A stretch of 64,000 bases of DNA from Candidatus Roseilinea sp. (GTDB taxonomy: Bacteria; Chloroflexota; Anaerolineae; J036; Brachytrichaceae). Below the pieces are notes generated by a model. It made no database searches, was not told where the DNA came from, and saw only the letters and a program-made list of their open reading frames with translations. This document shows positions 7,191-15,171 of the stretch, one piece after another. The position numbers were made by a program, and so were the translations under genes. The stretch is from assembly GCA_025055235.1 (NCBI GenBank), contig JANWYN010000064.1, positions 51,063 to 115,062 on the forward strand. The letters are read 5' to 3'. Position 1 is the first letter of the stretch. Every line of letters starts with the position of its first letter.

Positions 7191-9389
7191 ATGAAGCGAA
7201 TCTTCCCCCTTGGAGCAGCCGCCGGCGCATCGCTGGCGTTGGCGCTCGCATTAGCCGTGATTGGCGCGCCTGCCGTCGCGCAGTCGCCTGCTCCCCGGCT
7301 CTCCCAGCAAGCGCTGTCCAATGCCGCCTACCCGCTCGACGTCGTCCCCGGCGGACCCGTCCAGCTCAAAGATGGCAAGTTAGATGACCCGAAGAATCAA
7401 ATCAGCGTCGCGCTCGCCAATCCGCAGGCCAGCGGCGACCTGAACGGCGACGGCGCGCCCGATGCCGTCGTCACGCTGATCGTGAATACCGGTGCCAGCG
7501 GCGTGTTCTCATACATCGCCGCCGTGTTGAACGACGGCGGGACCGCGAAGCCCGTCTCCAGCGCGTTCCTCGGCGACCGCATCCGCATGCGCACGATCAA
7601 CATCGCGCGCAACGGCGAGATCGCTGCAAGTTACCTCGACCGCCGCTTCAACCAGCCGATGTCGGCGCGGCCGACGATCCCGGTCACACGACGCTTCAAG
7701 CTGAACGAGGGCAATGCCCTGTTCGCCTCAGCGCCGTTGGCGAATGCCGACCTGAACAACACGACCTACCCGTTGCCGGCTGCGCCGGGCGGCAGCGCAC
7801 CCTTTTCTCTTGGCCGGTATCGCGACTCCGCCGGCGGCGTGACCGCGCGCATCTTGCCCACGCCGCGCGCCAGCGGCGACCTGGACGGCGATGGGTCGCC
7901 CGATTCGGCTGTCGTCATGGCCGTCAACGGCGAAGGTGAAGGGACGCTCTTTTACTTATGCGCGGTGCTGAACCAGCTTTACAAGCCGAAAGCGACAGAC
8001 TGCGTCTTGTTCGGCGATCGGGTTGCAGTCACCGGCCTCGCCATCACCGACGGCGTGGTGACGTTGAAATTCCTCGATCGCAAACCGGAGGAGCCGATGA
8101 CCGCCCGACCCAGTGTGCCGACCACGTTCGATTACCTGCTCGAAAATGGCAAGCTCGTCTCGGCAGCCGGCGAAACGAGCGTCGTGACCTACGCCTGCGC
8201 CGAGGGCAAAACGATGAAAGTGACCTTTGGCAAAAACGCTGCCGTCGTTGAGTTCGATGGCACGATGGAGGTGCTGCCGCAGCGCCCGGTCGCCAGCGGC
8301 ATGCGCTACGCCAACGACAAGTGGGAGCTGCGCGGCAAGGGAGACGAAGCGACGCTCGCCGATGCCAAGTCGGGCCAGGTGCTCGCCGGCAGTTGCGTCG
8401 CGCGGGCGCCGGCTGGCGCGCCGCCTGCTGCGCCATCGCTCACCGGCGTGCTGACCGGCACGGTGACGTATCTGCCGCGCATCGCCCTGCCGCCCAACGC
8501 CGTCATCCAGGTGCAGCTCGCCGATATCGCGATCGCCGATGCGCCGGCGAAGATCATCGCGTCGCAAACGATCACGGCCGGCGGCGCGCAGGTGCCCATC
8601 CCCTTCGAGCTGAAATACGACCCGGCCGCCATCGAGCCGCGCGGCCGCTACAGCGTTGCAGCGCGCATCACGGAGGACGGCAAGCTGACGTGGACCAGCA
8701 CGAAGATCAACACTGTGTTTGCCCCGGGCGCGCCCTCAACCGGCGTCGAGATCATCGTCGAGCCAGTACCCAGCAGCAAGGCCGGCGCCGAGGATCGCGC
8801 GGTCGAATACGACTGCGCCGACGGCAAGACGGTGAAGGTGGTCTACGGCGCCGACAGCGCCGAGGTCACCTTCGACGGCCAGACCTGGACGCTGCCGCAA
8901 GTTCCCAGCGCTTCGGGCGTCCGCTATGACGATGGCATCTGGGAATGGCGCAGCAAGGGGCCGAACGGCTTCCTGGTGGACGTGCAGAACAACGTCGTCG
9001 TCGCGAACGATTGCCGTGAGCGCGCGAGCAGCGGCGCGCCGGGCCAACCGGAGGGTCGAGCCGTGATGACCGGAACAGTGACCTATCTTCAGCGCGTAGC
9101 ACTCCCGCCCAGCGCGATCATCGAGGTGCAACTAGCCGACGTGTCGAAGCAGGACGTGGCCGCGACGGTCATCGCCTCGCAGACCATCCGGGCGAACGGC
9201 GCGCAGGTGCCGATCCCGTTCGAGCTGGTCTACGACCCGGCGCAGATAGACCAGCGGATGGAGTATGCCGTGTCGGCGCGGATCACCGTCGGCGGTGAGC
9301 TCGCCTGGATCAGCACGACGCGCAACCGTGTCTTGACGCGCGGCGCGCCGGTGACCGGCATCGAGATCATCGTGGAGCCGATCCCGTAG
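7191..9389 (+). CDS. Secreted protein with two MliC-like and two YscW/YbaY-like domains
   Basis: A 732-residue exported protein. The signal peptide (about 1-31) ends AVIGAPAVAQS. Residues about 45-170 and 185-320 are two related copies containing SGDLNGDGAPD or SGDLDGDGSPD, a Ca-binding-like loop. Then come MliC-like domains (about 332-405 and 539-612; YACAEGKTMKVTFG, YDCADGKTVKVVYG, each with ASGMRY or ASGVRY). They alternate with YscW/YbaY-type domains (about 417-520 and 624-732; GTVTYLPRIALPPNA, QVPIPFEL). MliC proteins are known as inhibitors of C-type lysozyme; the role of YscW-type domains is unclear. ATG 7191 is preferred because TTGGAGGC lies 8 bases before it. Cell-surface or periplasmic protection is inferred. 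Confidence 0.75.
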   Translation: MKRIFPLGAAAGASLALALALAVIGAPAVAQSPAPRLSQQALSNAAYPLDVVPGGPVQLKDGKLDDPKNQISVALANPQASGDLNGDGAPDAVVTLIVNTGASGVFSYIAAVLNDGGTAKPVSSAFLGDRIRMRTINIARNGEIAASYLDRRFNQPMSARPTIPVTRRFKLNEGNALFASAPLANADLNNTTYPLPAAPGGSAPFSLGRYRDSAGGVTARILPTPRASGDLDGDGSPDSAVVMAVNGEGEGTLFYLCAVLNQLYKPKATDCVLFGDRVAVTGLAITDGVVTLKFLDRKPEEPMTARPSVPTTFDYLLENGKLVSAAGETSVVTYACAEGKTMKVTFGKNAAVVEFDGTMEVLPQRPVASGMRYANDKWELRGKGDEATLADAKSGQVLAGSCVARAPAGAPPAAPSLTGVLTGTVTYLPRIALPPNAVIQVQLADIAIADAPAKIIASQTITAGGAQVPIPFELKYDPAAIEPRGRYSVAARITEDGKLTWTSTKINTVFAPGAPSTGVEIIVEPVPSSKAGAEDRAVEYDCADGKTVKVVYGADSAEVTFDGQTWTLPQVPSASGVRYDDGIWEWRSKGPNGFLVDVQNNVVVANDCRERASSGAPGQPEGRAVMTGTVTYLQRVALPPSAIIEVQLADVSKQDVAATVIASQTIRANGAQVPIPFELVYDPAQIDQRMEYAVSARITVGGELAWISTTRNRVLTRGAPVTGIEIIVEPIP

Positions 9390-9422
9390 CCCTTCGGCGA
9401 TCTCAGAAACCAGCGATCTCAG

Positions 9423-9453
9423 AACCAGGTTTCTCAAGGAAACCTGGTTTTTG
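9423..9453 (+). terminator. Intrinsic terminator after the MliC/YscW gene
   Basis: AACCAGGTTTC (9423-9433) pairs perfectly with GAAACCTGGTT (9439-9449) around a 5-base loop, followed by TTTGTT. It lies 34 bases after the stop codon and separates this gene from the M4 peptidase group. Confidence 0.9.
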
Positions 9454-9597
9454 TTGGCAAATAGTTGCGCGGCAGCGAAAGGGCGTTGTAAACTCTTGCC
9501 GGTTGTGTGCGCGGGTGTAAGGCTGCACTGCTTTCAGCTCCCGTCAACGCATCCGTCTGTTTGTGATCGAGTTTTCAGTCAAAGCCGTGGAGTGTGA

Positions 9598-12261
9598 ATG
9601 AACAGTGCACCTGCCAAGCGGCCATCGTTGCTCTTCATCATCGCCGGCCTGAATGCCCTCGTCGTTAGCGGGCTCGTCCTCGGTTCGATCTTCCCCCTGG
9701 CTGCGCCGGCTGCGACTCCGGCGCGTGTGTTTCGGTCAGCGAGGCTCTCGAGCGGGACGTGGACGCCGCCCTCGCCCCGCAGTCAGCCGGCCACCCATCA
9801 ACCCACGCCGTGGGACGCCTTCTTGGCGTTGCAAGCGCGCGCCGGCGCGCCGCTGCACGCACAGTGGGATCCGGTGACCGGCATCCCAGAATTCCTCACC
9901 CCTGGTGATCCATCTAAGCGCCTGCCCTACACGCCCACTGCGGCGGAACGCGGTAACCCGGTCGCCATCGCGCGCGGCTTTTTGGACGCCAACCGCGCGC
10001 TCTTCAAGCTAGGCAGCGCTATGGAGGAGCTGACCCTGCTGCGTATCGAGCCAGACACGCAGTTGAACTACGCGCATGTCCGGCTGAACCAGACCTACAA
10101 GGGCCTGCCGGTGTTCGGCCGGCAGCTCGTGGTGCACCTCGATCCCAACGAAGCAATCGTCGCGGTCAACGGGCAGTATGCCCCCGGCATCAACGTCGAG
10201 ACGCAGCCGGCCTTGACCAAGGCGGAGGCCGAGGCGCTGGCCGTCCAGGACTTGATGAACAACCAGTTCACGCCCGACGAGGCCGAACGCGCCGAGATTG
10301 AGGTCTACAAACATCGCACTGCGCTGACGGTGTATGTGGACGGCAACAACAAGGCCACGCTCACCTGGCGGGTGAAGATTCTGAGCAAGTCGCCACTGGG
10401 CGAATGGGACTTCTTCGTCAACGCGCGCCGGCCGGTGGTGGTGCATCAGGTGCAATTCGCGCACCCGGCGATGCGCCGCCTGACCTACTCTGCGCGAAAC
10501 AGTACCAACATTCCAGGGCGGCTGGTCATTGACGAGGGCCAGCGCTCGCGCGACCCGATCGCTCAGGCTGCGCACGACGGCGCAGCCAAAGTGTACGAAT
10601 ACTTCTGGACCAAGTTCAAGCGCGACAGCATTGACGGGCGTGGCATGCCGCTGGTCTCGACGGTGAACTACGGCAGCGATCCGTCCGACGCCGAGAACGC
10701 AGCGTGGATTGGCGAGGCACAGCAGATGATCTACGGCGACGGCGGGCGCATCTTCCGGCCGCTGCCCTACGGCCTCGACGTCGTGGGGCACGAGTTCACG
10801 CATGGCGTGATTAACAGCACCGCCGACTTGATCTACGAAGGCCAGTCCGGCGCGTTGAACGAGTCATACGCCGATATATTCGGCGCGTTGATTGACCGCG
10901 GCAACTGGTCCATCGGCGAAGCAGTGGTCAAGTCGCCGCCCTATCCGGCGCCCACGCTGCGCAGCTTGGAAGACCCCACGCTGGGCGGCTTGTACGACCC
11001 GCGCAACCCGCTGGCCGGCGTCGGCCAACCGCGCACGATGCGCGAATATGCGAACCTGCCCATCAGCCGGCGCGCCGACAACGGCGGCGTGCACATCAAC
11101 AGCGGCATCCCGAACTACGCCGCATACCTGATCGCCAAGACCATCGGCTTGGAGAAGATGGAACAAATCTACTACCGCACGCTGACGCAGTACTTGACGC
11201 CGCGCAGCAACTTCTTGCAGGCGGCCAACGCAACCGTACGCGCAGCGGCGGACTTGTATGGCCAAGCCGAAGTGGACGCGGTGCGCAACGCCTTCAACCA
11301 GGTGGGCATCAACATCGGTGGCGATGCTGCGCCACGCCCGCCCGCTGCAAGCGGCCCGCCGGTGGATGCCAAAGGTGGCGCGCAGACCACGCCGGCGCCG
11401 TTGCCGTCCGGCTGCGTCGAGGTCGTCGCCGATGGCGGGTTCGAATCGAGCAACCCGTGGGTGCAGGAATCGAAGAGCCAGATCATTGATTCCGAGTTGC
11501 CCTACGCCGGCGACCGCAGCGCCTGGTTGGGCGGCACCGACCAGGAAACCATCCAGATCATCTACCAGCAAATCCGCCTGCCGGCTAACGCCACGCGCGT
11601 GGAGTTCAGCTACTACCGGTTGATCCACGAAGAGATGGCCGGCGGCTTGTTAGGCTCGCTGTTCGGCAAGCCCGACCCGGCGCGGTTCAGTGTGCTGGTG
11701 GCCAACGAGCGCGGCGACCTGCTGGGCGCAATCGAGCAGTTGACTTCTCAAGGCGGTGACGACACGTGGCGCCGCGCGCGCTTCGACGTGTCGGAGCTGG
11801 CCGGCAAGACCATCCGGCTGGCCTTTGCCGCCGAGAACCCGCGCGGCAACGTCAGCAGCTTCTTCGTGGACGAGGTCAGCATGATCGCCTGCACGACCGG
11901 CCAAGGGCCGGCCGCGCCGCAGACATCAGCCGGCAACCTGGTCTATCTGCAGGGCAAGGTGACCGATGCTGACACCGGCCGGGGCATCTACGGCGCGCAG
12001 GTGTTCATCATGAAGCCGGGCGTGAGCGCTGCTCAGGCCGCGGCGGACGACACCGTGACCTCCGATGAGGTCAGCGCTACCGCGGTCACCGACCAGAGCG
12101 GCTTCTTCCGCACCGACAAGCCGGTCCAAATCGGGCAGACGTATAGCGTGATCATCATCGCGCGCGGCTATCGTCCCATCGTCGCCAACGATGCGGCATC
12201 CGTGCCGGGCAACGCTTCCAACCCCTTCCCGCTGGATGCGACTATGCGGCGTAGTAGGTGA
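9598..12261 (+). CDS. Secreted M4-family (thermolysin-like) metallopeptidase
   Basis: The 887-residue protein has an N-terminal signal/membrane segment (about 12-36) and a FTP/PepSY-type propeptide (about 110-290). The M4 catalytic domain has the zinc motif HEFTH at 398-402, the third ligand Glu in GALNESYADIFG, and the catalytic His in NGGVHINSGIPN. After about 575 comes a beta-sandwich (CVEVVADGGFESSNPW to SFFVDEVSMIAC), probably a carbohydrate- or MAM-like module. A carboxypeptidase-regulatory-like Ig domain (VYLQGKVTDADTGRGI) ends the protein. It should be exported as a zymogen and cleave proteins outside the cell. An emfourin-like M4 inhibitor is encoded 1.7 kb downstream. Confidence 0.93.
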   Translation: MNSAPAKRPSLLFIIAGLNALVVSGLVLGSIFPLAAPAATPARVFRSARLSSGTWTPPSPRSQPATHQPTPWDAFLALQARAGAPLHAQWDPVTGIPEFLTPGDPSKRLPYTPTAAERGNPVAIARGFLDANRALFKLGSAMEELTLLRIEPDTQLNYAHVRLNQTYKGLPVFGRQLVVHLDPNEAIVAVNGQYAPGINVETQPALTKAEAEALAVQDLMNNQFTPDEAERAEIEVYKHRTALTVYVDGNNKATLTWRVKILSKSPLGEWDFFVNARRPVVVHQVQFAHPAMRRLTYSARNSTNIPGRLVIDEGQRSRDPIAQAAHDGAAKVYEYFWTKFKRDSIDGRGMPLVSTVNYGSDPSDAENAAWIGEAQQMIYGDGGRIFRPLPYGLDVVGHEFTHGVINSTADLIYEGQSGALNESYADIFGALIDRGNWSIGEAVVKSPPYPAPTLRSLEDPTLGGLYDPRNPLAGVGQPRTMREYANLPISRRADNGGVHINSGIPNYAAYLIAKTIGLEKMEQIYYRTLTQYLTPRSNFLQAANATVRAAADLYGQAEVDAVRNAFNQVGINIGGDAAPRPPAASGPPVDAKGGAQTTPAPLPSGCVEVVADGGFESSNPWVQESKSQIIDSELPYAGDRSAWLGGTDQETIQIIYQQIRLPANATRVEFSYYRLIHEEMAGGLLGSLFGKPDPARFSVLVANERGDLLGAIEQLTSQGGDDTWRRARFDVSELAGKTIRLAFAAENPRGNVSSFFVDEVSMIACTTGQGPAAPQTSAGNLVYLQGKVTDADTGRGIYGAQVFIMKPGVSAAQAAADDTVTSDEVSATAVTDQSGFFRTDKPVQIGQTYSVIIIARGYRPIVANDAASVPGNASNPFPLDATMRRSR

Positions 12262-12277
12262 GGTGATGCGGGTGAGG

Positions 12278-12321
12278 TGATGATTGATGATTGATGATTG
12301 GAGATTAGAGTTAGAGATTGG
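12278..12321 (+). repeat. GATTGAT/GATTGGA/GATTAGA heptamers between the M4 peptidase and the PrsW-like gene
   Basis: About six 7-base units in the 81-base gap between the two genes. They end 21 bases before the next ATG. Confidence 0.8.
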
Positions 12322-12342
12322 CTGAGCGCTGGGTGAACGAAT

Positions 12343-13302
12343 ATGGCTGAGCAGCAACCAACCGAGCAGCAAACCGAACAGCGATACTGCTGTATCACCG
12401 GCGAGCCGGTGTACCCGCCCTACAACATTCTGGGCGGCCGGGTGTATAGCGACCGTGCCTTCGCAATGGTGAACAAGCCCCATCCCGGCTTCTGGCGCGC
12501 CGTGGTCGTGCAGTTGGTCGGCATGGCGATCTTCGCCGCCGTCGTGGCGCTCCTGGCTAACCTGATCACCGAGCCGACGCCAACGGTGCGCATCCTGCTC
12601 GGGCTGTTCCTAGCCGTCGTGCCCACGGCGCTGTGGATGGGTTACTTCTATCGCCAAGACCGGCTGGAGCCGGAACCCAAACATCGCCTCGGCTTGGTGT
12701 TCATGACCGCGCTGCTGCTGACGGACGTGATCGCACGCCGGCTGATCTACGACTGGTTTCGTATGCAGGAGTGGGCAGCTTATAACTTCTGGACGTCGCT
12801 CGCCGCTTCGATCCTCATCACCTCGGTCACCTACACCGCCATCACCTACGTCGCCGTGCGCATGGTGTATGCGACCGACGAATTCGACGAGCGCATGGAC
12901 GGCGTGGTGTACGGCTCGGTCGCCGGCCTCGGCATCGCGACCATGCTCAACCTGCGCTACATCATCGAGAACCAGGGCGTGGAGCTGGCGCCCGGCGTGG
13001 TGCAGACGGTCACCACGGCGCTGGCGATGGCGTCGTTCGGCGGCTTGCTGGGCTGGTTCATGGCCGAGGCGAAGTTCACGCACAAGCCGGCGTGGTGGGT
13101 GCCGGTAGGCTTCATCGTCACCGCCGTGCTCAACGGCATCTTCAGTTGGCTGATCGGCGAAGTCGCGGCCTCCGGCTTGACCGTCGAGCCGTGGCGCTCG
13201 CTGGCGCTCGGGTTCATCGTAGCCCTCGCCACCTTCCTGGCCCTGGCAGTATTGATGCGACAAGCCACCGAGGTGACGCTGCGGCGCTCGACCCTCGATT
13301 GA
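12343..13302 (+). CDS. PrsW-like polytopic membrane protein, catalytic motifs degenerate
   Basis: A 319-residue protein with about eight hydrophobic segments after a 55-residue cytoplasmic N-terminus. The order FYRQDRLEPEPKHRLG, then FDERMDGVVYGSVAGLG, is the signature of the PrsW family, intramembrane proteases that cleave anti-sigma factors such as RsiW. The Glu-Glu pair expected in the next helix is not seen (the sequence reads LLLTDVIARRL), and the Glu-Asn after the GLG helix reads LNLRY. It may therefore be a non-catalytic relative. It lies between an M4 peptidase and an emfourin-like inhibitor and could serve in membrane signalling or handling of that pair, which is inference. Confidence 0.65.
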   Translation: MAEQQPTEQQTEQRYCCITGEPVYPPYNILGGRVYSDRAFAMVNKPHPGFWRAVVVQLVGMAIFAAVVALLANLITEPTPTVRILLGLFLAVVPTALWMGYFYRQDRLEPEPKHRLGLVFMTALLLTDVIARRLIYDWFRMQEWAAYNFWTSLAASILITSVTYTAITYVAVRMVYATDEFDERMDGVVYGSVAGLGIATMLNLRYIIENQGVELAPGVVQTVTTALAMASFGGLLGWFMAEAKFTHKPAWWVPVGFIVTAVLNGIFSWLIGEVAASGLTVEPWRSLALGFIVALATFLALAVLMRQATEVTLRRSTLD

Positions 13303-13317
13303 TCCGGGAGAACGCAC

Positions 13318-13932
13318 ATGGCTCAAGCACAATCCGCTGCGCCGGAGCAACTCTGGCAGATCCGCTATCTGCGCAAAGACGTCGGCGTGGCCATCGTCAC
13401 GGCGATCGCGCTGCTGCTCGGCCTGCTCCTGCAGCAAAGCGTGACCTCGCAGACCAAGACCTTCACGGCCTCCGACCAGCCGTTCAGCATCGCCTATCCC
13501 GCCGGCTGGGTAGATGCTGAATCATTGCTCGATGCGCCGTTGTTCAAGGTGCAGAATCCGCTGACCGAGTCGGCCTTCAAGACCACGTTGACGGTGGATA
13601 GCCGTGAGCTAGATCCGGCCGCGCCGCCGACGTTGCAGACGCTGCTCGACCGGCGCGTGGAGCAGCGCCAGGTGTTGATGGGCTATCACTTCCTGTCGAA
13701 CAACGAGACGACCGTCGGTGGCGAGCGGGCGATGCAGTACGACTACACCTACGTGGTGCAGCCGGCGGACGAGCCGCGCCGCGCATCGCTGCCCGTCGTC
13801 GTCGTCGCGCGCGAATACATCGTCGTCACCAAAGATCACGTGTACTACATCACGCTCGCCGCGCCGGAGAGCGAGATCGCACGCAATCGCGACCGGCTCG
13901 ACGCCATCATCCAGTCGGTGAGGTTGCAATGA
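13318..13932 (+). CDS. Membrane-anchored PsbP/DUF1795-like protein
   Basis: A 204-residue protein. One transmembrane helix (about 23-40, VGVAIVTAIALLLGLLL) is followed by an extracytoplasmic domain beginning SDQPFSIAYPAGWVD. It includes a VGGERAMQYDYTY segment and ends with ARNRDRLDAIIQSVRL. This order (FSIxYPxGW, ...GxxA..., IxxSVxL at the end) is typical of PsbP-like/DUF1795 lipoprotein-type domains of unknown role. GGGAGAAC precedes the ATG. The stop overlaps the next gene's start (ATGA at 13929), so the two are translationally coupled. Confidence 0.6.
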   Translation: MAQAQSAAPEQLWQIRYLRKDVGVAIVTAIALLLGLLLQQSVTSQTKTFTASDQPFSIAYPAGWVDAESLLDAPLFKVQNPLTESAFKTTLTVDSRELDPAAPPTLQTLLDRRVEQRQVLMGYHFLSNNETTVGGERAMQYDYTYVVQPADEPRRASLPVVVVAREYIVVTKDHVYYITLAAPESEIARNRDRLDAIIQSVRLQ

Positions 13933-14468
13933 GGACGATTGGCAAGAAGATCGAATCCGACCGGCCGGGCGTCGTGCTCGGCTCGCTGACCGATGCAACA
14001 GAGCAGGCTGCGCCTCAAGAGACCACCCGTCCCAGCCGCCGCAAGCAAGCAGCGCCGGCTGAATCCGAAGAACGGCTAAGCCTGCCGAAAGGCGCCCTCG
14101 TGGTGATGCGCAAGAGCGGCGGGCTGCGCTTCAGCTCGCGCACGGTGACCGTGCGCACCGACGGGCGCATCGTCCGTTCGGTCGAAGCCGGCCCGGAGAG
14201 CGACGCCGCGGGCCGGCAGGCAGCATCACGCAAACAACTGGCCCGGCTGACCAAACAGCAGCTCTCGCAGTTGCGCATCACCCTTGCGCAGAGCGGGCTT
14301 GGCCAGGCGTCGGAGCGCGCCGGTCGAGCCGCGCAGCCCCCCGATGCCTACGCTTATGAGATCGTTGGGCGGGTGGGGCGCAAAGTGCAATCGGCCGAGG
14401 TGTTCGACGGCAGCATTCCGGGGGCGATGCAGCCGCTCATCCGTGCGCTGAACGGCTACCTGGGCTGA
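13929..14468 (+). CDS. Emfourin-like inhibitor of M4 peptidases
   Basis: A 179-residue protein. After a polar 50-residue N-terminus, residues about 55-179 follow the emfourin pattern: a first strand RKSGGLRFSSRTVTVRTDG, a helix with KQLARLTKQQLSQLR, then PPDAYAYEIVGRVG and a closing helix GAMQPLIRALNGYL. Emfourin is the protein inhibitor encoded next to protealysin, an M4 peptidase, in Serratia. Here an M4 peptidase lies three genes upstream on the same strand, which supports the call. No signal peptide is seen, so it would act in the cytoplasm on unexported enzyme, as proposed for other emfourins. The N-terminal extension is unexplained. Confidence 0.68.
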   Translation: MRTIGKKIESDRPGVVLGSLTDATEQAAPQETTRPSRRKQAAPAESEERLSLPKGALVVMRKSGGLRFSSRTVTVRTDGRIVRSVEAGPESDAAGRQAASRKQLARLTKQQLSQLRITLAQSGLGQASERAGRAAQPPDAYAYEIVGRVGRKVQSAEVFDGSIPGAMQPLIRALNGYLG

Positions 14469-14589
14469 GGCCGGCAGACTGGCCGCTCGCACAGGGCCGG
14501 ACTGCTCTTTCCTCTATTGCGCCGGCTGCCGGCCTCGTTTAGACTGCAAACAATGGGCGACGCGCCCGCGCGCCTATGAGGAGGTAGCC

Positions 14590-15087
14590 ATGTCGAATGC
14601 ATCCCTAGGATTCAAGAAGATCCTAGTGCCACTGGACGGCTCACGGTTCGCCGAAGGTGCCCTGCCGTATGCGAAGATGCTGGCCGAATACTCCGGTGGG
14701 CAAATCGAGCTCTTGCGCATCGCCGTGCACCCGTCGAGCTACGTCTACGTCAACGACCCAGCGACGCTCGCTAGCCTGTATGACAGCGATCGCGCGCACT
14801 GCGAGGAATACCTACAGAAGGTGGCCGCCGGGTTGCAGGCATCCACGTCGCTCACGGTGACGACCGCAGTGCTCGAGGGGCCGGTCGCCGATGCGATCCT
14901 CGACCGCGCCGAGGAGACGAACGCCGATTTGATCGTCATGTCCACCCACGGCCGCAGCGGCATGGAGCGTTGGTTGCTGGGCAGCGTAGCCGAGAAGGTG
15001 GTGCGCGGCGCAAAGATCCCGGTGATGCTCGTCCGTCCCAAGCAGACGGGCACGCCCGCGGCGCCGGCAACTGCAGCAAAGCAGTGA
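14590..15087 (+). CDS. Universal stress protein (UspA family)
   Basis: A 165-residue single Usp domain. It starts FKKILVPLDGSRFAEGAL and carries the ATP loop STHGRSGMERWLLGSVAEKV followed by IPVMLVRP. A strong GAGGAGG lies 7 bases before ATG 14590. A plausible -10 (TAGACT, 14538-14543) suggests its own promoter. A perfect intrinsic terminator follows. It shares the domain but little sequence with the Usp at 453-875. Confidence 0.9.
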   Translation: MSNASLGFKKILVPLDGSRFAEGALPYAKMLAEYSGGQIELLRIAVHPSSYVYVNDPATLASLYDSDRAHCEEYLQKVAAGLQASTSLTVTTAVLEGPVADAILDRAEETNADLIVMSTHGRSGMERWLLGSVAEKVVRGAKIPVMLVRPKQTGTPAAPATAAKQ

Positions 15088-15107
15088 GGCTTGCGCGAGC
15101 GCGCTAC

Positions 15108-15150
15108 AACACACACGCCCCGGTGCATCAGCCAGGGCGTGTGTGTTTTT
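15108..15150 (+). terminator. Intrinsic terminator, possibly bidirectional
   Basis: AACACACACGCCC (15108-15120) pairs with GGGCGTGTGTGTT (15135-15147) and is followed by TTT. It lies between two convergent genes, the Usp (+) and the propeller protein (-). An A-rich left edge is weak, so it serves mainly the plus strand. Confidence 0.88.
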
Positions 15151-15171
15151 AACGTTCTGATGATATGTGCA

